A DNA stretch of 44,151 bases from JACJYC01 sp964558465 (GTDB lineage Bacteria > Bacteroidota > Bacteroidia > Chitinophagales > Saprospiraceae), in the NCBI GenBank assembly GCA_964558465.1, contig CAZLEF010000060.1, forward strand, positions 1-44,151, given 5' to 3'. Positions 16,649 to 26,400 of this stretch are shown here, in pieces. The position numbers were made by a program, and so were the translations under genes. Within the stretch, counting starts at the first letter, position 1; each line of letters opens with the position of its first letter. Below the pieces are notes generated by a model, which was not told where the DNA came from, did no database searches, and saw only the letters and a program-made list of their open reading frames with translations.

Positions 16649-18223
16649 ATGGAAAAAATTTTGAAATATACCTTGGTCTTGGGGCTATTGGCCCTTGGGG
16701 CATGTACAGATCTGGATCTTGAGCCCCAGAGCAGTACTACGGCCACGATCTTGTTCAAGGATGAAACCGCATATAAGGCGTTCTTAGCCAAAATTTATGC
16801 AGGTTTCGCCGTTACCGGTCAGCAAGGACCTTCCGGGAATACCGATATTTCAAGCCTCGACGAAGGGTTCTCCAACTATCTTCGCCAGCTCTGGCAACTT
16901 CAGGAACTGCCCACCGAAGAAGCGGTTATCGGCTGGGGAGATGAAGGCATCCAGGATCTGCACAACCACGTGTGGACCTCCGCCAACCAGTTCAACCGGG
17001 CGGTTTATTACCGGATTTTCTTTCAGGTTTCTCAGGCCAATGAATTCCTGCGCGAAACGACCGATGCCAAACTGGATGAAAGGAACGTGAGCGCAAATAC
17101 GAGACAGGACATTGCGACCTACCGGGCAGAAGTGCGCTTCCTCAGGGCCTTAAGCTACTGGCATGGGATCGACCTTTACGGCAATATTCCATTTTATACC
17201 GAAGAAACGGCCGTTGGTTCTGAGCCGCCGGCCCAGGGTAATAAAGGAGATATTTTCAACTTTATCGACAGCGAATTAAAGGCGATTGAAGGTAACATGG
17301 TCGCTCCAGGCCAAAACGAATACGGCCGCGCCGACCGGGCTGCGCTGTGGATGCTTCAGGCGAAAATTTACCTGAACGCCGAAGTTTATGCCGGGACCGC
17401 CAAGTATACCGATTGTATCGCCGCCTGCAAGAAAGTTATTGATTCAGGGGTTTATACGCTGGAAGAAACCTATCAGCATTTGTTTACTGCGGATAACGAC
17501 CAATCCAAGGAAATCATTTTCCCGATCCCGTTTGACGGACAAAGCACCCGTACCTGGGGTGGGACTACCTACCTGGTGCACGCGGCGCTCGGCGGTACCA
17601 TAAAGCCGGAGGACTACGGCGTCAACAGCGCCTGGTTTGGATTGAGAACCACCAGCGCATTTGTAGACCTGTTTTCCGACATCTCCGGAAATACCGATGA
17701 GCGGGCTATTTTTTACACCGACGGCCAAACCAAACAGATCAACTCGATCAGCAATTTTGGCGACGGATATGCCGTTCCCAAGTATACCAACATGACCCGG
17801 GAAGGCGTTGCCGGTTCCGACCTGACCCACCCGGATACGGATTATCCGATGTTCCGGCTGGCCGATGCTTACCTGATGTACGCCGAAGCTGTTTTAAGGG
17901 GCGGCACGGGAGGCGATGCCGGAACTGCGCTGAATTATGTCAACGCTCTCCGGGAAAGAGCATATAACGATACAAGCGGAAACATCACTTCCGGGGATCT
18001 GACCCTGGATTTTATCCTGGATGAAAGAGCGCGGGAACTCTACTGGGAAGGCCACAGAAGAACCGACCTGATCCGGTATGATCGCTTCACCACCAACGGC
18101 ATCTGGCCCTGGAAAGGCGGGGTTGCCGCCGGCAAAACCACAGAAGCATTCCGGAATGTTTACCCGTTCCCGGCTTCTGAAATCCTGGCCAACCCGAAAT
18201 TGCGCCAAAATGATGGATATTGA
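16649..18223 (+). CDS. SusD/RagB-type glycan-binding lipoprotein
   Basis: This surface lipoprotein of 524 residues caps the SusC channel and binds the glycan. The signal peptide ends in lipobox LGAC with Cys19. Family features include RAEVRFLRALSYWHGIDLYGNIPFYTE, the tetratrico-like helices (ADRAALWMLQAKIYLNAEVY) and the C-terminal block FRLADAYLMYAEAVLRGG...LRERAY, followed by ILDERARELYWEGHRRTDLIRY. I use ATG 16649; a GTG codon directly before it (16646) is a possible but unneeded start. It lies between SusC and the SusE/F-like gene in one operon. Confidence 0.95.
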   Translation: MEKILKYTLVLGLLALGACTDLDLEPQSSTTATILFKDETAYKAFLAKIYAGFAVTGQQGPSGNTDISSLDEGFSNYLRQLWQLQELPTEEAVIGWGDEGIQDLHNHVWTSANQFNRAVYYRIFFQVSQANEFLRETTDAKLDERNVSANTRQDIATYRAEVRFLRALSYWHGIDLYGNIPFYTEETAVGSEPPAQGNKGDIFNFIDSELKAIEGNMVAPGQNEYGRADRAALWMLQAKIYLNAEVYAGTAKYTDCIAACKKVIDSGVYTLEETYQHLFTADNDQSKEIIFPIPFDGQSTRTWGGTTYLVHAALGGTIKPEDYGVNSAWFGLRTTSAFVDLFSDISGNTDERAIFYTDGQTKQINSISNFGDGYAVPKYTNMTREGVAGSDLTHPDTDYPMFRLADAYLMYAEAVLRGGTGGDAGTALNYVNALRERAYNDTSGNITSGDLTLDFILDERARELYWEGHRRTDLIRYDRFTTNGIWPWKGGVAAGKTTEAFRNVYPFPASEILANPKLRQNDGY

Positions 18224-18249
18224 TTTTTCAATCAGGTAAAACTCAAGTC

Positions 18250-20103
18250 ATGAAAAATATTTTTAAATTTATATTACCCCTTCTCAGCCTCATTGTTCTC
18301 TTTTCCTGTACAAAGGAAGAGATCGATGTGGCGGGGTTGACCGACTTTCCTCCGGGCATCCTGAACATCAGCCCGGCGGATGGCAGCAAGGTTGTCAAAG
18401 GCAATTTTGATATCAGAATTGATTTTGCCGACGGGACCATTTCGCCGCTCTCCAGCGGTACGATCAAACTGCTGAATTCAGGGGGCACGGAATTGGCTTC
18501 AGTAACCCAGAGCCTTACGGGTACGGCCGACTTCATTTTGATCCCCGGAAGCACGTTTAATGCAGCTTCCCTTGATGTTGGCCAATATACGATTTCCATT
18601 ACGGTGGCGGATTCAAAAAGCCAAACGATCAATAAAACCACCACGTTTGAAATTTCCAACCTGCCTTATGCCGCCAATAACGACAAAATGTACCTTTCCG
18701 GCGGTTTTAACGGCTGGGCCTCCGCCGAATTTACGCTGATTGCCGATTATACCTGGGAATTGCTCAACGTGACCATGGACGGCGGCGAATGGAAACTCAA
18801 AAACTGCGATAACTGGTGCGATCAGGACTGGGGCGATCCGGACTGCGACGGCCTTGTACAAATCACCACCAACGGCGGGCCCAACTCGGCTTGCAGCCCT
18901 GTCGGCCTGGTTAATATCCGGTTTAACGACCAGACCCTCCGGTATACCATCGCTCCTTCGGTCGTTTTTGATACGGAGATCAGCGGGCTTTATTTGTTGG
19001 GGTCCTTTAATGATTTTCAAGGCAGCGATTATAAATTCAACCTTGTTGCCGACAATACCTGGACGTTAAACGAAATCCAGCTCAAATCCGGCGACCGGTT
19101 CCGTTTTGCCGAATACCCCTCCTTCATGGGCCGGAACTGGGGCGACAACGATGGCGACGGAAAGGCAGATGAATTTGGTACAAACATCAATTTTTCCGCT
19201 CCGGAAGGCAATGCTTTCTATAAGGTTACTTTCAACGATAAAACGCTGGTTTACACGTTCGAATTTGTCAGATTCCCTTCCATCGGCATTATCGGATCTG
19301 CAACGCCAGGCGGGTGGGATACCGACACGGATATGACGGATAAGGGCGACGGAACCTTTGAGGTCACCATGGACTTTGTTGACGGCGCAGCCAAATTCCG
19401 GGCCAACGACAGTTGGGAGGTCAACTGGGGCGCTGCCGCCTTCCCTTCGGGAACAGGGGTTCAAAACGGACCCGATATCCCCGTACCGGCCGGCCGCTAC
19501 AAGGTTACCTTTAATCCGGGCACCGGCGAATACAACTTTGAAGTGGACGCCGGTATTACAAGCGTAGGCATCATCGGATCCGCAACACCCGGCGGTTGGG
19601 ATACAGATACGGATTTGGTGAAAAACGACGACGGCACCTACAGTCTCATTATCGGACTGTTGGGAGGCGAAGCCAAATTCCGCGCCAACAATGCATGGGA
19701 TATCAACTGGGGCGCCGCCGACTTTCCAAGCGGAACCGGAACCCAAAACGGAGCAAACATTCCTGTAACTGCCGGTTTGTACCTGGTGACATTTAATCCG
19801 GCTACGGGCGCATACAGTTTTGCGCCGGCTTCTATCGGCATCATCGGCTCTGCAACTGCCGGCGGCTGGGATTCGGATACGAATATGGAGGTTGACGCAG
19901 GAAACCCGGCGGTTGTGACGGCAATGCTTACCTTAACTGCCGGCGAAGCCAAATTCCGCGCCAATGACGACTGGAAGTTTAACTGGGGCGCCGCCGACTT
20001 CCCGAGTGGCGTGGGGGTCCAAAACGGACCCAATATCCAGGTGCCTGCAGGTACCTATAATATTGTATTCAATGTAAATACAGGGGCATATTCTTTCAAC
20101 TGA
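18250..20103 (+). CDS. SusE/SusF-like modular glycan-binding lipoprotein
   Basis: This surface lipoprotein of 617 residues has lipobox LFSC with Cys20. An N-terminal Ig-like region (about 30-140) resembles the SusE first domain. Two starch-binding-like modules follow, beginning MYLSGGFNGW (about 147) and GLYLLGSFNDF (about 246). Three further, closely related modules start IGIIGSATPGGWD at about residues 344 and 438 and IGIIGSATAGGWD at about 528. Each of these three contains AKFRAN...NWGAA(A/D)FPSG. Homologues use such tandem modules to hold glycan at the cell surface. It starts 26 nt after susD, at ATG 18250 rather than the longer frame at 18220, and ends before a strong terminator. Confidence 0.88.
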   Translation: MKNIFKFILPLLSLIVLFSCTKEEIDVAGLTDFPPGILNISPADGSKVVKGNFDIRIDFADGTISPLSSGTIKLLNSGGTELASVTQSLTGTADFILIPGSTFNAASLDVGQYTISITVADSKSQTINKTTTFEISNLPYAANNDKMYLSGGFNGWASAEFTLIADYTWELLNVTMDGGEWKLKNCDNWCDQDWGDPDCDGLVQITTNGGPNSACSPVGLVNIRFNDQTLRYTIAPSVVFDTEISGLYLLGSFNDFQGSDYKFNLVADNTWTLNEIQLKSGDRFRFAEYPSFMGRNWGDNDGDGKADEFGTNINFSAPEGNAFYKVTFNDKTLVYTFEFVRFPSIGIIGSATPGGWDTDTDMTDKGDGTFEVTMDFVDGAAKFRANDSWEVNWGAAAFPSGTGVQNGPDIPVPAGRYKVTFNPGTGEYNFEVDAGITSVGIIGSATPGGWDTDTDLVKNDDGTYSLIIGLLGGEAKFRANNAWDINWGAADFPSGTGTQNGANIPVTAGLYLVTFNPATGAYSFAPASIGIIGSATAGGWDSDTNMEVDAGNPAVVTAMLTLTAGEAKFRANDDWKFNWGAADFPSGVGVQNGPNIQVPAGTYNIVFNVNTGAYSFN

Positions 20104-20127
20104 CAGGATGAATTTCCCAAAAGCCGG

Positions 20128-20166
20128 AGCGCCCTGCGAGAAAACCTCTCGCAGGGCGCTTTTTTT
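20128..20166 (+). terminator. Intrinsic terminator of the susCDE-like operon
   Basis: A perfect 14-bp GC-rich stem (AGCGCCCTGCGAGA at 20128-20141, TCTCGCAGGGCGCT at 20147-20160) has a 5 nt loop. It runs directly into seven T (20160-20166). It begins 24 nt after the SusE/F-like stop. It faces the convergent GH53 gene, which ends at 20204. Confidence 0.93.
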
Positions 20167-20203
20167 GGCATCGGCAGATCCTCCAAAATGGTCGAAGAAG
20201 GAT

Positions 20204-21640
20204 CTATTGTTGATGCAGCCAGACATGGGTTGAAACCGCAATTTGCCGGCGTTTGAATACGCTTATATTATAAATGCCGGGAGGGAGCGAAGGAAGTGGA
20301 AATTGGATCGGGGTGTTGTTGCTGAACACTTCAAATGACTGGATGGCAAGCCCTCTTCCATCCGCTCCGAATAATCGGATAACTATCTTTTCTCCGGCGG
20401 CAACCCCCGATAAATGGATGATCAGATTGCGATGATTGTTATCTGGTACGACGGTGACTTCCGGGCTATGGTGGAGGTTGCGGGTTGAAACCAGGTTTTC
20501 GTAATTGTGCGACATCCAGGACATCCCGCCGTTGGAGAGGACGTTGGTATTGAAATCAAAAAAAGTGGCGTGCTCCTGGTGCGAGCCTTGGCCCCATTGG
20601 GTCCAGCAAGGAGAAGAAACCCAGGCGGGCTCCCAGTAAATGACGCCTGTGGCGCCTTTGTTGATCATTTCCTGGGTGAGGGCAACGAGCCAGTCGCGTT
20701 GGTTTTCCGGGCTGGCCGGGGCATAATCGGGGTGTACTGCGCTGATGATATTGTTGGCGTTGTCGTTGGCCTGGTGGGTCCAGATATAACCCGTTTCAAA
20801 GATCATAACCTCTTTGCCCGGATAGAGCTGGCGCATTTGAGCCACGACGTTGCCCGCGTCGGCGATTGAGGTGGGCTGGTGCCATGCCCAGTAATAGGAA
20901 ATGCCGATGATGTCAAAATCCGTGACGCCGTTGTTCCAAAACCCCTCCATGAGCCAACCTGCATTGGCCGGACCAGCGATGTGCAAAGCAACCTTTATTG
21001 GTTTGTCGCGGATAGTTGCCACTGCCCGGACGGCAGCTATGGCTGCTTTGAACAGTTGACTGTTGCGGTTCCAGTCCAGAACCCATCCGCTGTTGTTGAC
21101 CTGGGGAGATAACAAGATCCCTTTGTTCGTTTCATTCCCGATCTGGACGATATCCGGCAGCAGACCGTCATCATCGAGGGCAAGCAAGGTTTTGGAAATG
21201 TAATCGGACAAGGAGTCTTTCAGCAAGGGGAGGTTATCGATCACCCCGAGCCATGACGAAGGCGCGAGTTGGCGGCTGGGGTCGGCCCAGGTATCTGACA
21301 AATGGAAATCGAGCAGGACCTTCATGCCGGCAGATTTGGCGCGCAGGATGCTTTTGCGAACATCCTGGAAGTCGGAGTAACGTTTGCCCGAATTCAGGGC
21401 ATCGTACCAGGAGGGACTATGCCAAAGGCGTAAACGAACGAGGTTGCAACCATGATCGGCGAAGATTTCGTATGGATCTTTCGTGGTCCCGTTTTCTTTG
21501 TACACGACGCCGCAATCTTCCATTTCGTTGACATAGGACAGGTCGGCCCCGAAATAAAATGGCTGCGCCCGGGCGCATAGGCTCATAAAAATAATGCCTG
21601 TTAACACGATGGATCGGGCAAAAGGAAAACTTATGGTCAT
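20204..21640 (-). CDS. Glycoside hydrolase family 53, endo-beta-1,4-galactanase, secreted
   Basis: This 478-residue enzyme is predicted to cleave beta-1,4-galactan side chains of type I arabinogalactan or pectin. After a signal peptide (cleavage near ARAQP) come family-53 hallmarks: YFGADLSYVNEMEDCGV, CNLVRLRLWHSP, KVLLDFHLSDTWADP, the acid/base Glu170 in QIGNETNKG and the nucleophile Glu282 in MIFETGYIWT. The last ~80 residues (VRLFGADGRG...LPPGIYNISVFK) look like a type IX secretion sorting domain, so the enzyme is probably exported to the surface. It is 50 nt downstream of a small lipoprotein gene on the same strand. It is convergent with susCDE, which suggests a galactan-use locus. Confidence 0.9.
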   Translation of the reverse strand: MTISFPFARSIVLTGIIFMSLCARAQPFYFGADLSYVNEMEDCGVVYKENGTTKDPYEIFADHGCNLVRLRLWHSPSWYDALNSGKRYSDFQDVRKSILRAKSAGMKVLLDFHLSDTWADPSRQLAPSSWLGVIDNLPLLKDSLSDYISKTLLALDDDGLLPDIVQIGNETNKGILLSPQVNNSGWVLDWNRNSQLFKAAIAAVRAVATIRDKPIKVALHIAGPANAGWLMEGFWNNGVTDFDIIGISYYWAWHQPTSIADAGNVVAQMRQLYPGKEVMIFETGYIWTHQANDNANNIISAVHPDYAPASPENQRDWLVALTQEMINKGATGVIYWEPAWVSSPCWTQWGQGSHQEHATFFDFNTNVLSNGGMSWMSHNYENLVSTRNLHHSPEVTVVPDNNHRNLIIHLSGVAAGEKIVIRLFGADGRGLAIQSFEVFSNNTPIQFPLPSLPPGIYNISVFKRRQIAVSTHVWLHQQ

Positions 21641-21690
21641 AATGATTCCTGAAATTCGGTGTATGATTCCTTATAAAAGGAGTGATTTGA

Positions 21691-22131
21691 TTAATTGAGC
21701 GGGCCTTCAAAAGTATAATAAATATCCGCTTGCCCCGCTTTGGTCCATAAAACCGTTCCCTTGGCCAGGCTGCCGGTCAGGGTTCCTTTCCACTTCATCA
21801 CTCCCTCCGTGGCGCTGGTCATCGTTGTTTCAAATGTCAGACTTCCGTCGCTTGCCCCGGCGCAGGTGAAAGATGCGGCTGCAAACCCATATTTGAGACA
21901 TTCAGAGCTTTCAACCATTCCGGTTTTAAAAGACAGGATTTCCGGATTTTCCGCTTTCCCTCCGGCGGTAAGGGTGATGGTATATTGTTTCCCTTCCAGT
22001 TCTTCGCAGGTTAAAGCCGGGATTTTGGTTTCAGGCTCCTGATGGTCGCCGGATTGGGAGCCTGAGGAATTGCAAGCTGTAAAACCAAATAAAAAACAAA
22101 TGGCCGGCAGAAGTAAAAAATTGGGTTTCAT
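21691..22131 (-). CDS. Small lipoprotein of unknown function
   Basis: This 146-residue protein is not one I recognise. It has a lipoprotein signal peptide with lipobox FTAC (Cys20), then a Gly/Ser/Asp-rich linker. A compact domain of about 110 residues follows, rich in beta strands, with Cys pairs near residues 42 (LTCEELEG), 78 and 90. Repeated T/S-rich strands (TFETTMTSATEG, GTLTGSLAKGTVLW) suggest a beta-sandwich. It shares an operon with the GH53 gene (50 nt gap), so a role in the same glycan process is possible but unproven. Confidence 0.75.
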   Translation of the reverse strand: MKPNFLLLPAICFLFGFTACNSSGSQSGDHQEPETKIPALTCEELEGKQYTITLTAGGKAENPEILSFKTGMVESSECLKYGFAAASFTCAGASDGSLTFETTMTSATEGVMKWKGTLTGSLAKGTVLWTKAGQADIYYTFEGPLN

Positions 22132-22168
22132 GGTTTTGAATATTTTGATAAGTTTAAGGAATAGGATT

Positions 22169-22176
22169 CAAATTTA
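22169..22176 (-). promoter_or_regulatory. Candidate -7 box for the lipoprotein/GH53 operon
   Basis: On the minus strand this reads TAAATTTG, matching TAnnTTTG, 37 nt upstream of the lipoprotein ATG. No TTG lies at the normal -33 distance. On the plus strand GATATTTG (22227-22234) is a one-mismatch candidate for the divergent peptidase gene. Confidence 0.45.
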
Positions 22177-22278
22177 GTTAAAAAAATGAACAAAACCTGA
22201 ATAAGAATCTGGACAATTGGAATACGGATATTTGAAGAGTGGAAAAAAGCCATTTCATCAAATTTTAAACCCAAGATC

Positions 22279-23316
22279 ATGAGATCGTCCATAAACTGCG
22301 GGCTGGTGTGTTGTCTCTTCGCCCTTGTATTTGTTGCCTGTAACAATCCTTCAGGGCCGCCGGATCCGGATAAACTTTCTTTGGAAGCCTACCTTACGCC
22401 GGCTGGAGAGGGCGTCCAATCAGGTGGAGTACAGATAATACCCGTTGAGACGTCGGGAAAAACTTTTAATGTATGGACCAAACGAATTGGGAACAATCCC
22501 TCAAAAAAACTCTTGTTGCTCCACGGGGGGCCGGGTGCAACCCACGAGTATTTTGAATGCCTGGAAAGTTTTTTTCCAAAAGAAGCTATTGAGTTTATCT
22601 ATTATGATCAACTAGGATCGGGGAATTCTGATAAACCGGAAGGCAGCAATTTGTGGGACCTTCCCCGTTTTGTTGAAGAATTGGAGCAGGTCCGAAAGGC
22701 ATTGGGCCTGAACAAGGATAATTTTTACCTACTCGGGCATTCATGGGGCGGGATCCTGGCAATGGAATATGCGTTGAAATACCAGGAAAACCTCAAGGGG
22801 TTGATCATCTCCAATATGATGGCCAGCGCTCCGGACTACGACAGGTACGCCGAAGAAGTTTTATCCAAACAAATGCAGCCAGAAGTATTGGATACGATCA
22901 AAAGGCTCGAAGAAAAAGGTGATTTTGCCAACCCCAAATATATGGAGTTGTTAATGCCTCATTTTTACGCGAAACATATTTGCCGGCTTCCGATGGAAAC
23001 CTGGCCGGAACCCATGATGAGGGCATTCAACAAACTCAACCAGGACGTTTATGTGACGATGCAGGGCCCCAGCGAATTTGGTATTTCCGGCAAACTGGAG
23101 ACCTGGGACAGAAAAGCCGATTTGCCCAAAATCACCGTTCCAACCCTGACAGTAGGCGCACAATACGACACCATGGATCCTGAGTACATGAAATGGATGT
23201 CGACCCAGGTGAAAAACGGCTCCTATCTGTATTGCCCCAACGGCAGCCATATGTGCATGTGGGACGATCAGAAAGTCTGGATGCAGGGCGTCATTGACTT
23301 TATAATAGGGCGCTAA
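22279..23316 (+). CDS. Proline iminopeptidase-like alpha/beta hydrolase, lipoprotein
   Basis: This 345-residue S33-family hydrolase is predicted to release N-terminal proline (or similar residues) from peptides. The signal peptide has lipobox VFVAC (Cys21), so it is likely membrane-anchored outside the cytoplasm. The oxyanion motif HGGPGATHEYF, the FIYYDQLGSGNSDKP strand and the nucleophile elbow GHSWGG fit proline iminopeptidases. The Asp candidate is in GAQYDTMDP and the His in NGSHMCMWDD. Cytoplasmic Pip enzymes lack a lipobox, so periplasmic or surface peptide scavenging is likely. It is divergent from the small lipoprotein gene and ends ahead of a long hairpin. Confidence 0.88.
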   Translation: MRSSINCGLVCCLFALVFVACNNPSGPPDPDKLSLEAYLTPAGEGVQSGGVQIIPVETSGKTFNVWTKRIGNNPSKKLLLLHGGPGATHEYFECLESFFPKEAIEFIYYDQLGSGNSDKPEGSNLWDLPRFVEELEQVRKALGLNKDNFYLLGHSWGGILAMEYALKYQENLKGLIISNMMASAPDYDRYAEEVLSKQMQPEVLDTIKRLEEKGDFANPKYMELLMPHFYAKHICRLPMETWPEPMMRAFNKLNQDVYVTMQGPSEFGISGKLETWDRKADLPKITVPTLTVGAQYDTMDPEYMKWMSTQVKNGSYLYCPNGSHMCMWDDQKVWMQGVIDFIIGR

Positions 23317-23361
23317 CCACTCTACTGGACATTTTTTTAACACGAAGAACACAAAGACGAC

Positions 23362-23407
23362 CACAAAGATCACAAAAGATAAAGATCCAAGTTTTGTGAT
23401 CTTTGTG
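23362..23407. terminator. 16-bp inverted repeat between convergent genes
   Basis: CACAAAGATCACAAAA (23362-23377) and TTTTGTGATCTTTGTG (23392-23407) are perfect inverse complements around a 14 nt loop. The flanks (23341-23360 and 23408-23430) carry further CACAAAG/CTTTGTG copies that extend the pairing imperfectly. The hairpin sits between the stops of the peptidase and the beta-propeller gene and could end transcription from both sides. It also resembles repeats scattered in other Bacteroidota genomes. Confidence 0.6.
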
Positions 23408-23461
23408 TAAACCCTTAGTGTGCTTTGTGGTAAAATGTACCGTAACATGGGCGCTAACCCA

Positions 23462-26400
23462 TCAGAAATCCGTCCCGAACGCCACAAATACCTTCGGTTT
23501 TTGAACCTGACGGGTCTCTATACCCCACCCGTAATCTACCCGGACGAAATACCCGAATAACGTACTTCGGACACCCACGCCGTAACCGGCGACGATGGGG
23601 TCCCGGAAATAGGTTACCTTGATCGACACCAGATCGCCCTGGGTAAAAGTGGTCGTATTGAGGGGATTCTCCGGGCTGTAAGGTGAATTTCCGACCCATG
23701 CCGTTCCAATATCAAAGAACCCGACCACCTGGAAATTGCGCAAAAAGGAAGAGCGGACCCTTGGAGCAAAGTACCTGAAAACAGGAGCCCTCAATTCGGA
23801 ATTGAGCAGCAAATGGGAATGACCGTTTCGGATATTGGAGTTGAAGCCCCGCAAATTAGGGGCCAGGGTTACATAAGCAACATCGTCGCCGCCGGGGGTG
23901 GGAATACTTTCGTCAAATTTGTAAAACAACCAGTTATCAACCCCACCCAATGAATACAATATTTTTTCAGATCCGAAAGAGGTGGCTCCGGATGCCCGTA
24001 TGGCCAGGATGGAAAGTTTATCAAGCCGCTGGTAATGGCGTGCGTCGAAACCTACGACACCCATAAAACCGTCGCTGAAGTCGAGCGAGATCTTGTCGTT
24101 GAAACTCAGTTGGAAACGTTTAACGATTTCTGCATAAACTTTGTATCGCGATCCATTTTTGAGGTTGACACCCAGGTCGAGGGTGTTGTCAAAAACATAT
24201 TCCAGTTTCATCCCCACGCGTTGTTCGTTACTGACGGGCCTCCTCCTGGACTGGTCGTCGGTGGCGAGGAACATGATCCGGTCTCTGCGAATCGTAGCAG
24301 TGGCCCGGAGGCTTCTGAAAATATCCAACGGGTAACGAATGCCAAATTGACCAAGCAAAACATTGACCTCTCTCCGGGTCGGCACAATAACGCCATCGCC
24401 CGTAAACCGCTGATTGCGGCGGTAAATGGCAAAAATTTTGTCAAGCCGCTTTTTATTGTCCTCTACCGTCAGGAAATATTCAGTGCCATTAAAAGTAGTT
24501 GGAATGCGCACCCCGCCTTCTACTTCATAATCTTCAAAAAGATCCTTGAAATTGGCTTTGAGCAAAATACCCATCGGGGGATAGTTAAAGCCATCTGGAT
24601 TGGCCTGATAGCTATCCATTCCTTCAAACAGAAGGCTGTTGTCCATCTGGGTTGTCACAAAGTCGGTTCTGAATTGGAGCCGGTAGGGGGTAATGCGCCC
24701 CGGGCGGAACTTGAAGACATTATTTTCGGAAAGATTGGGCAACAACCTGGTCTGGAACGGCAAAGGCTGCTCGGGCAAAACCACTTCGGCTGTGTCAGGC
24801 GCAGGTGTTACGATCTGAAAACTTGGGGGTTCGGGTTCTTTTTCAGGCATTGCTTCAAATTCGCTTTGAAACAAGAAATTATATACAATGCCGGTATCCA
24901 GTTTTTCCACAGGCAGTTCATCTGCCCGAATATTCCTTGATGGGGATTCCTCCAATACATTTCGTCCGGAAGGTTGATCTTTTTGTTCGCCGGTTTGATT
25001 TTCCTTTTTGACCACTTCAGCCTGATAGGTAGACAACGTAGTGGATGACCGGTCAGCGCCCGAAGGCATTCCGGGGTCGCCGTAATAAAGGGTATATTGG
25101 TCCTGGTAAAACACCAGTTCTGCAATCCTTCCAATGCGGGGAGCGGTGTGTTGCTCCTGTATATTCCGGCTGTAGTTGGTCGCCGGATGGTTGACCGCCC
25201 TTTCTTTCATAACCGGAAAGGTATAAATCGTATCTACTTTTTCCAGGTCAAGGTCTGCTATCGTTGAGTCGGCATGCAATTCGATTTCTGTGCCATCCGA
25301 AAAAGAGATGATCTGGTTGTAATGGTGGATATAGTCTTCCAGATAACCCGTTTCGCGGTTATAAATGCCTGACTGGTCGCTCAGGTAGGCAAAATGTATG
25401 GAATCTGCCTGAACGGGCATCCGTTCATCCGCATACGGAGTGTGGGTGATCCGGATAAGTTCCGGGCTTTCGGTATCCATATTGTAAAAGAAAATATCCT
25501 TTGGCCCGATGGGTAAAATCGTGTCCAGTCTTTCCGGTCTCAGAATGGAATCCGGCCTGTTGGACGCGAATAGAATACCTTTCTTTCTGCCCAGGTTTAC
25601 ATAAGAAGCATCCAGGTCATCATAAAAATCCTGCGTGATGCGCTGGGTTTGGCGGGTCACGGGGAAGTAGAGAAAAATGTCGGAATAACCCTGGGCAGCA
25701 GCAGAAAAGAGCATCAACCCGGGATTAATGAAGTCGATGCTGAATATCCGCTGATAGTCCGGCGCCATTTCCGTGACTTCTTTTTTCTGGGTTGTTGTGT
25801 TATAAGTCAGCAGTTTTATCACATCCCTTTTTTCGTAAACGATGGCCAATTCCTGTCCATTGGGATTCCAGGCGATCAGGGGGTAATCGTAATCCGTCGC
25901 CTGGAACGCATTTCGAAACCCACCTTTGAACAATACTTTCTTTTCCCCCGAGCCAAGGTGCTGCAGATAAACCTTGTATTTTCCGATCTCGTTGGTTACA
26001 AAAGCGATTTGCTGTCCGTTCGGGCTTATTTTTAACTGGCTGATGGGCAACTTGCGTTTGTTTTTGAAGGGGATGGGGGTCAACAGGGGCAGATCGCGTT
26101 TGGAGGCGTCCGGCAGGTACCGTTGCATAAAATAAACTTCCCAGGCCTGGAGTGCGCTTTCCAGCGGGCTTCCAAAAGCGTAGACCACTCCAAGGTCGAT
26201 GCTCCGGTTGATCCGTGTGAGGTAGAGTAAATTGGACAAGGTGGCCACGCCAAAATTTTCGCTGATGAAATACCATAAAGAATGACCGGCTAATTTGGGG
26301 TTGTCTTCAGCTAGTTTATCAAACCCTTCGTAGGATTCGCTGAGCATGGCGTCGCGAAGCCGGTTATCAAGGTCGGTATTCCAGGACTCTCCGACGTAGG

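Noticed and set aside
19066..19746. 226-residue minus-strand frame
   Set aside because: Antisense to the SusE/F-like modules; its internal repetition simply reflects their repeats.
23341..23430. Insertion sequence ends
   Set aside because: Inverted arms are only 14 nt apart with no transposase.
24035..24940. 301-residue plus-strand frame
   Set aside because: Antisense to the beta-propeller/barrel gene; no recognisable domain or promoter.
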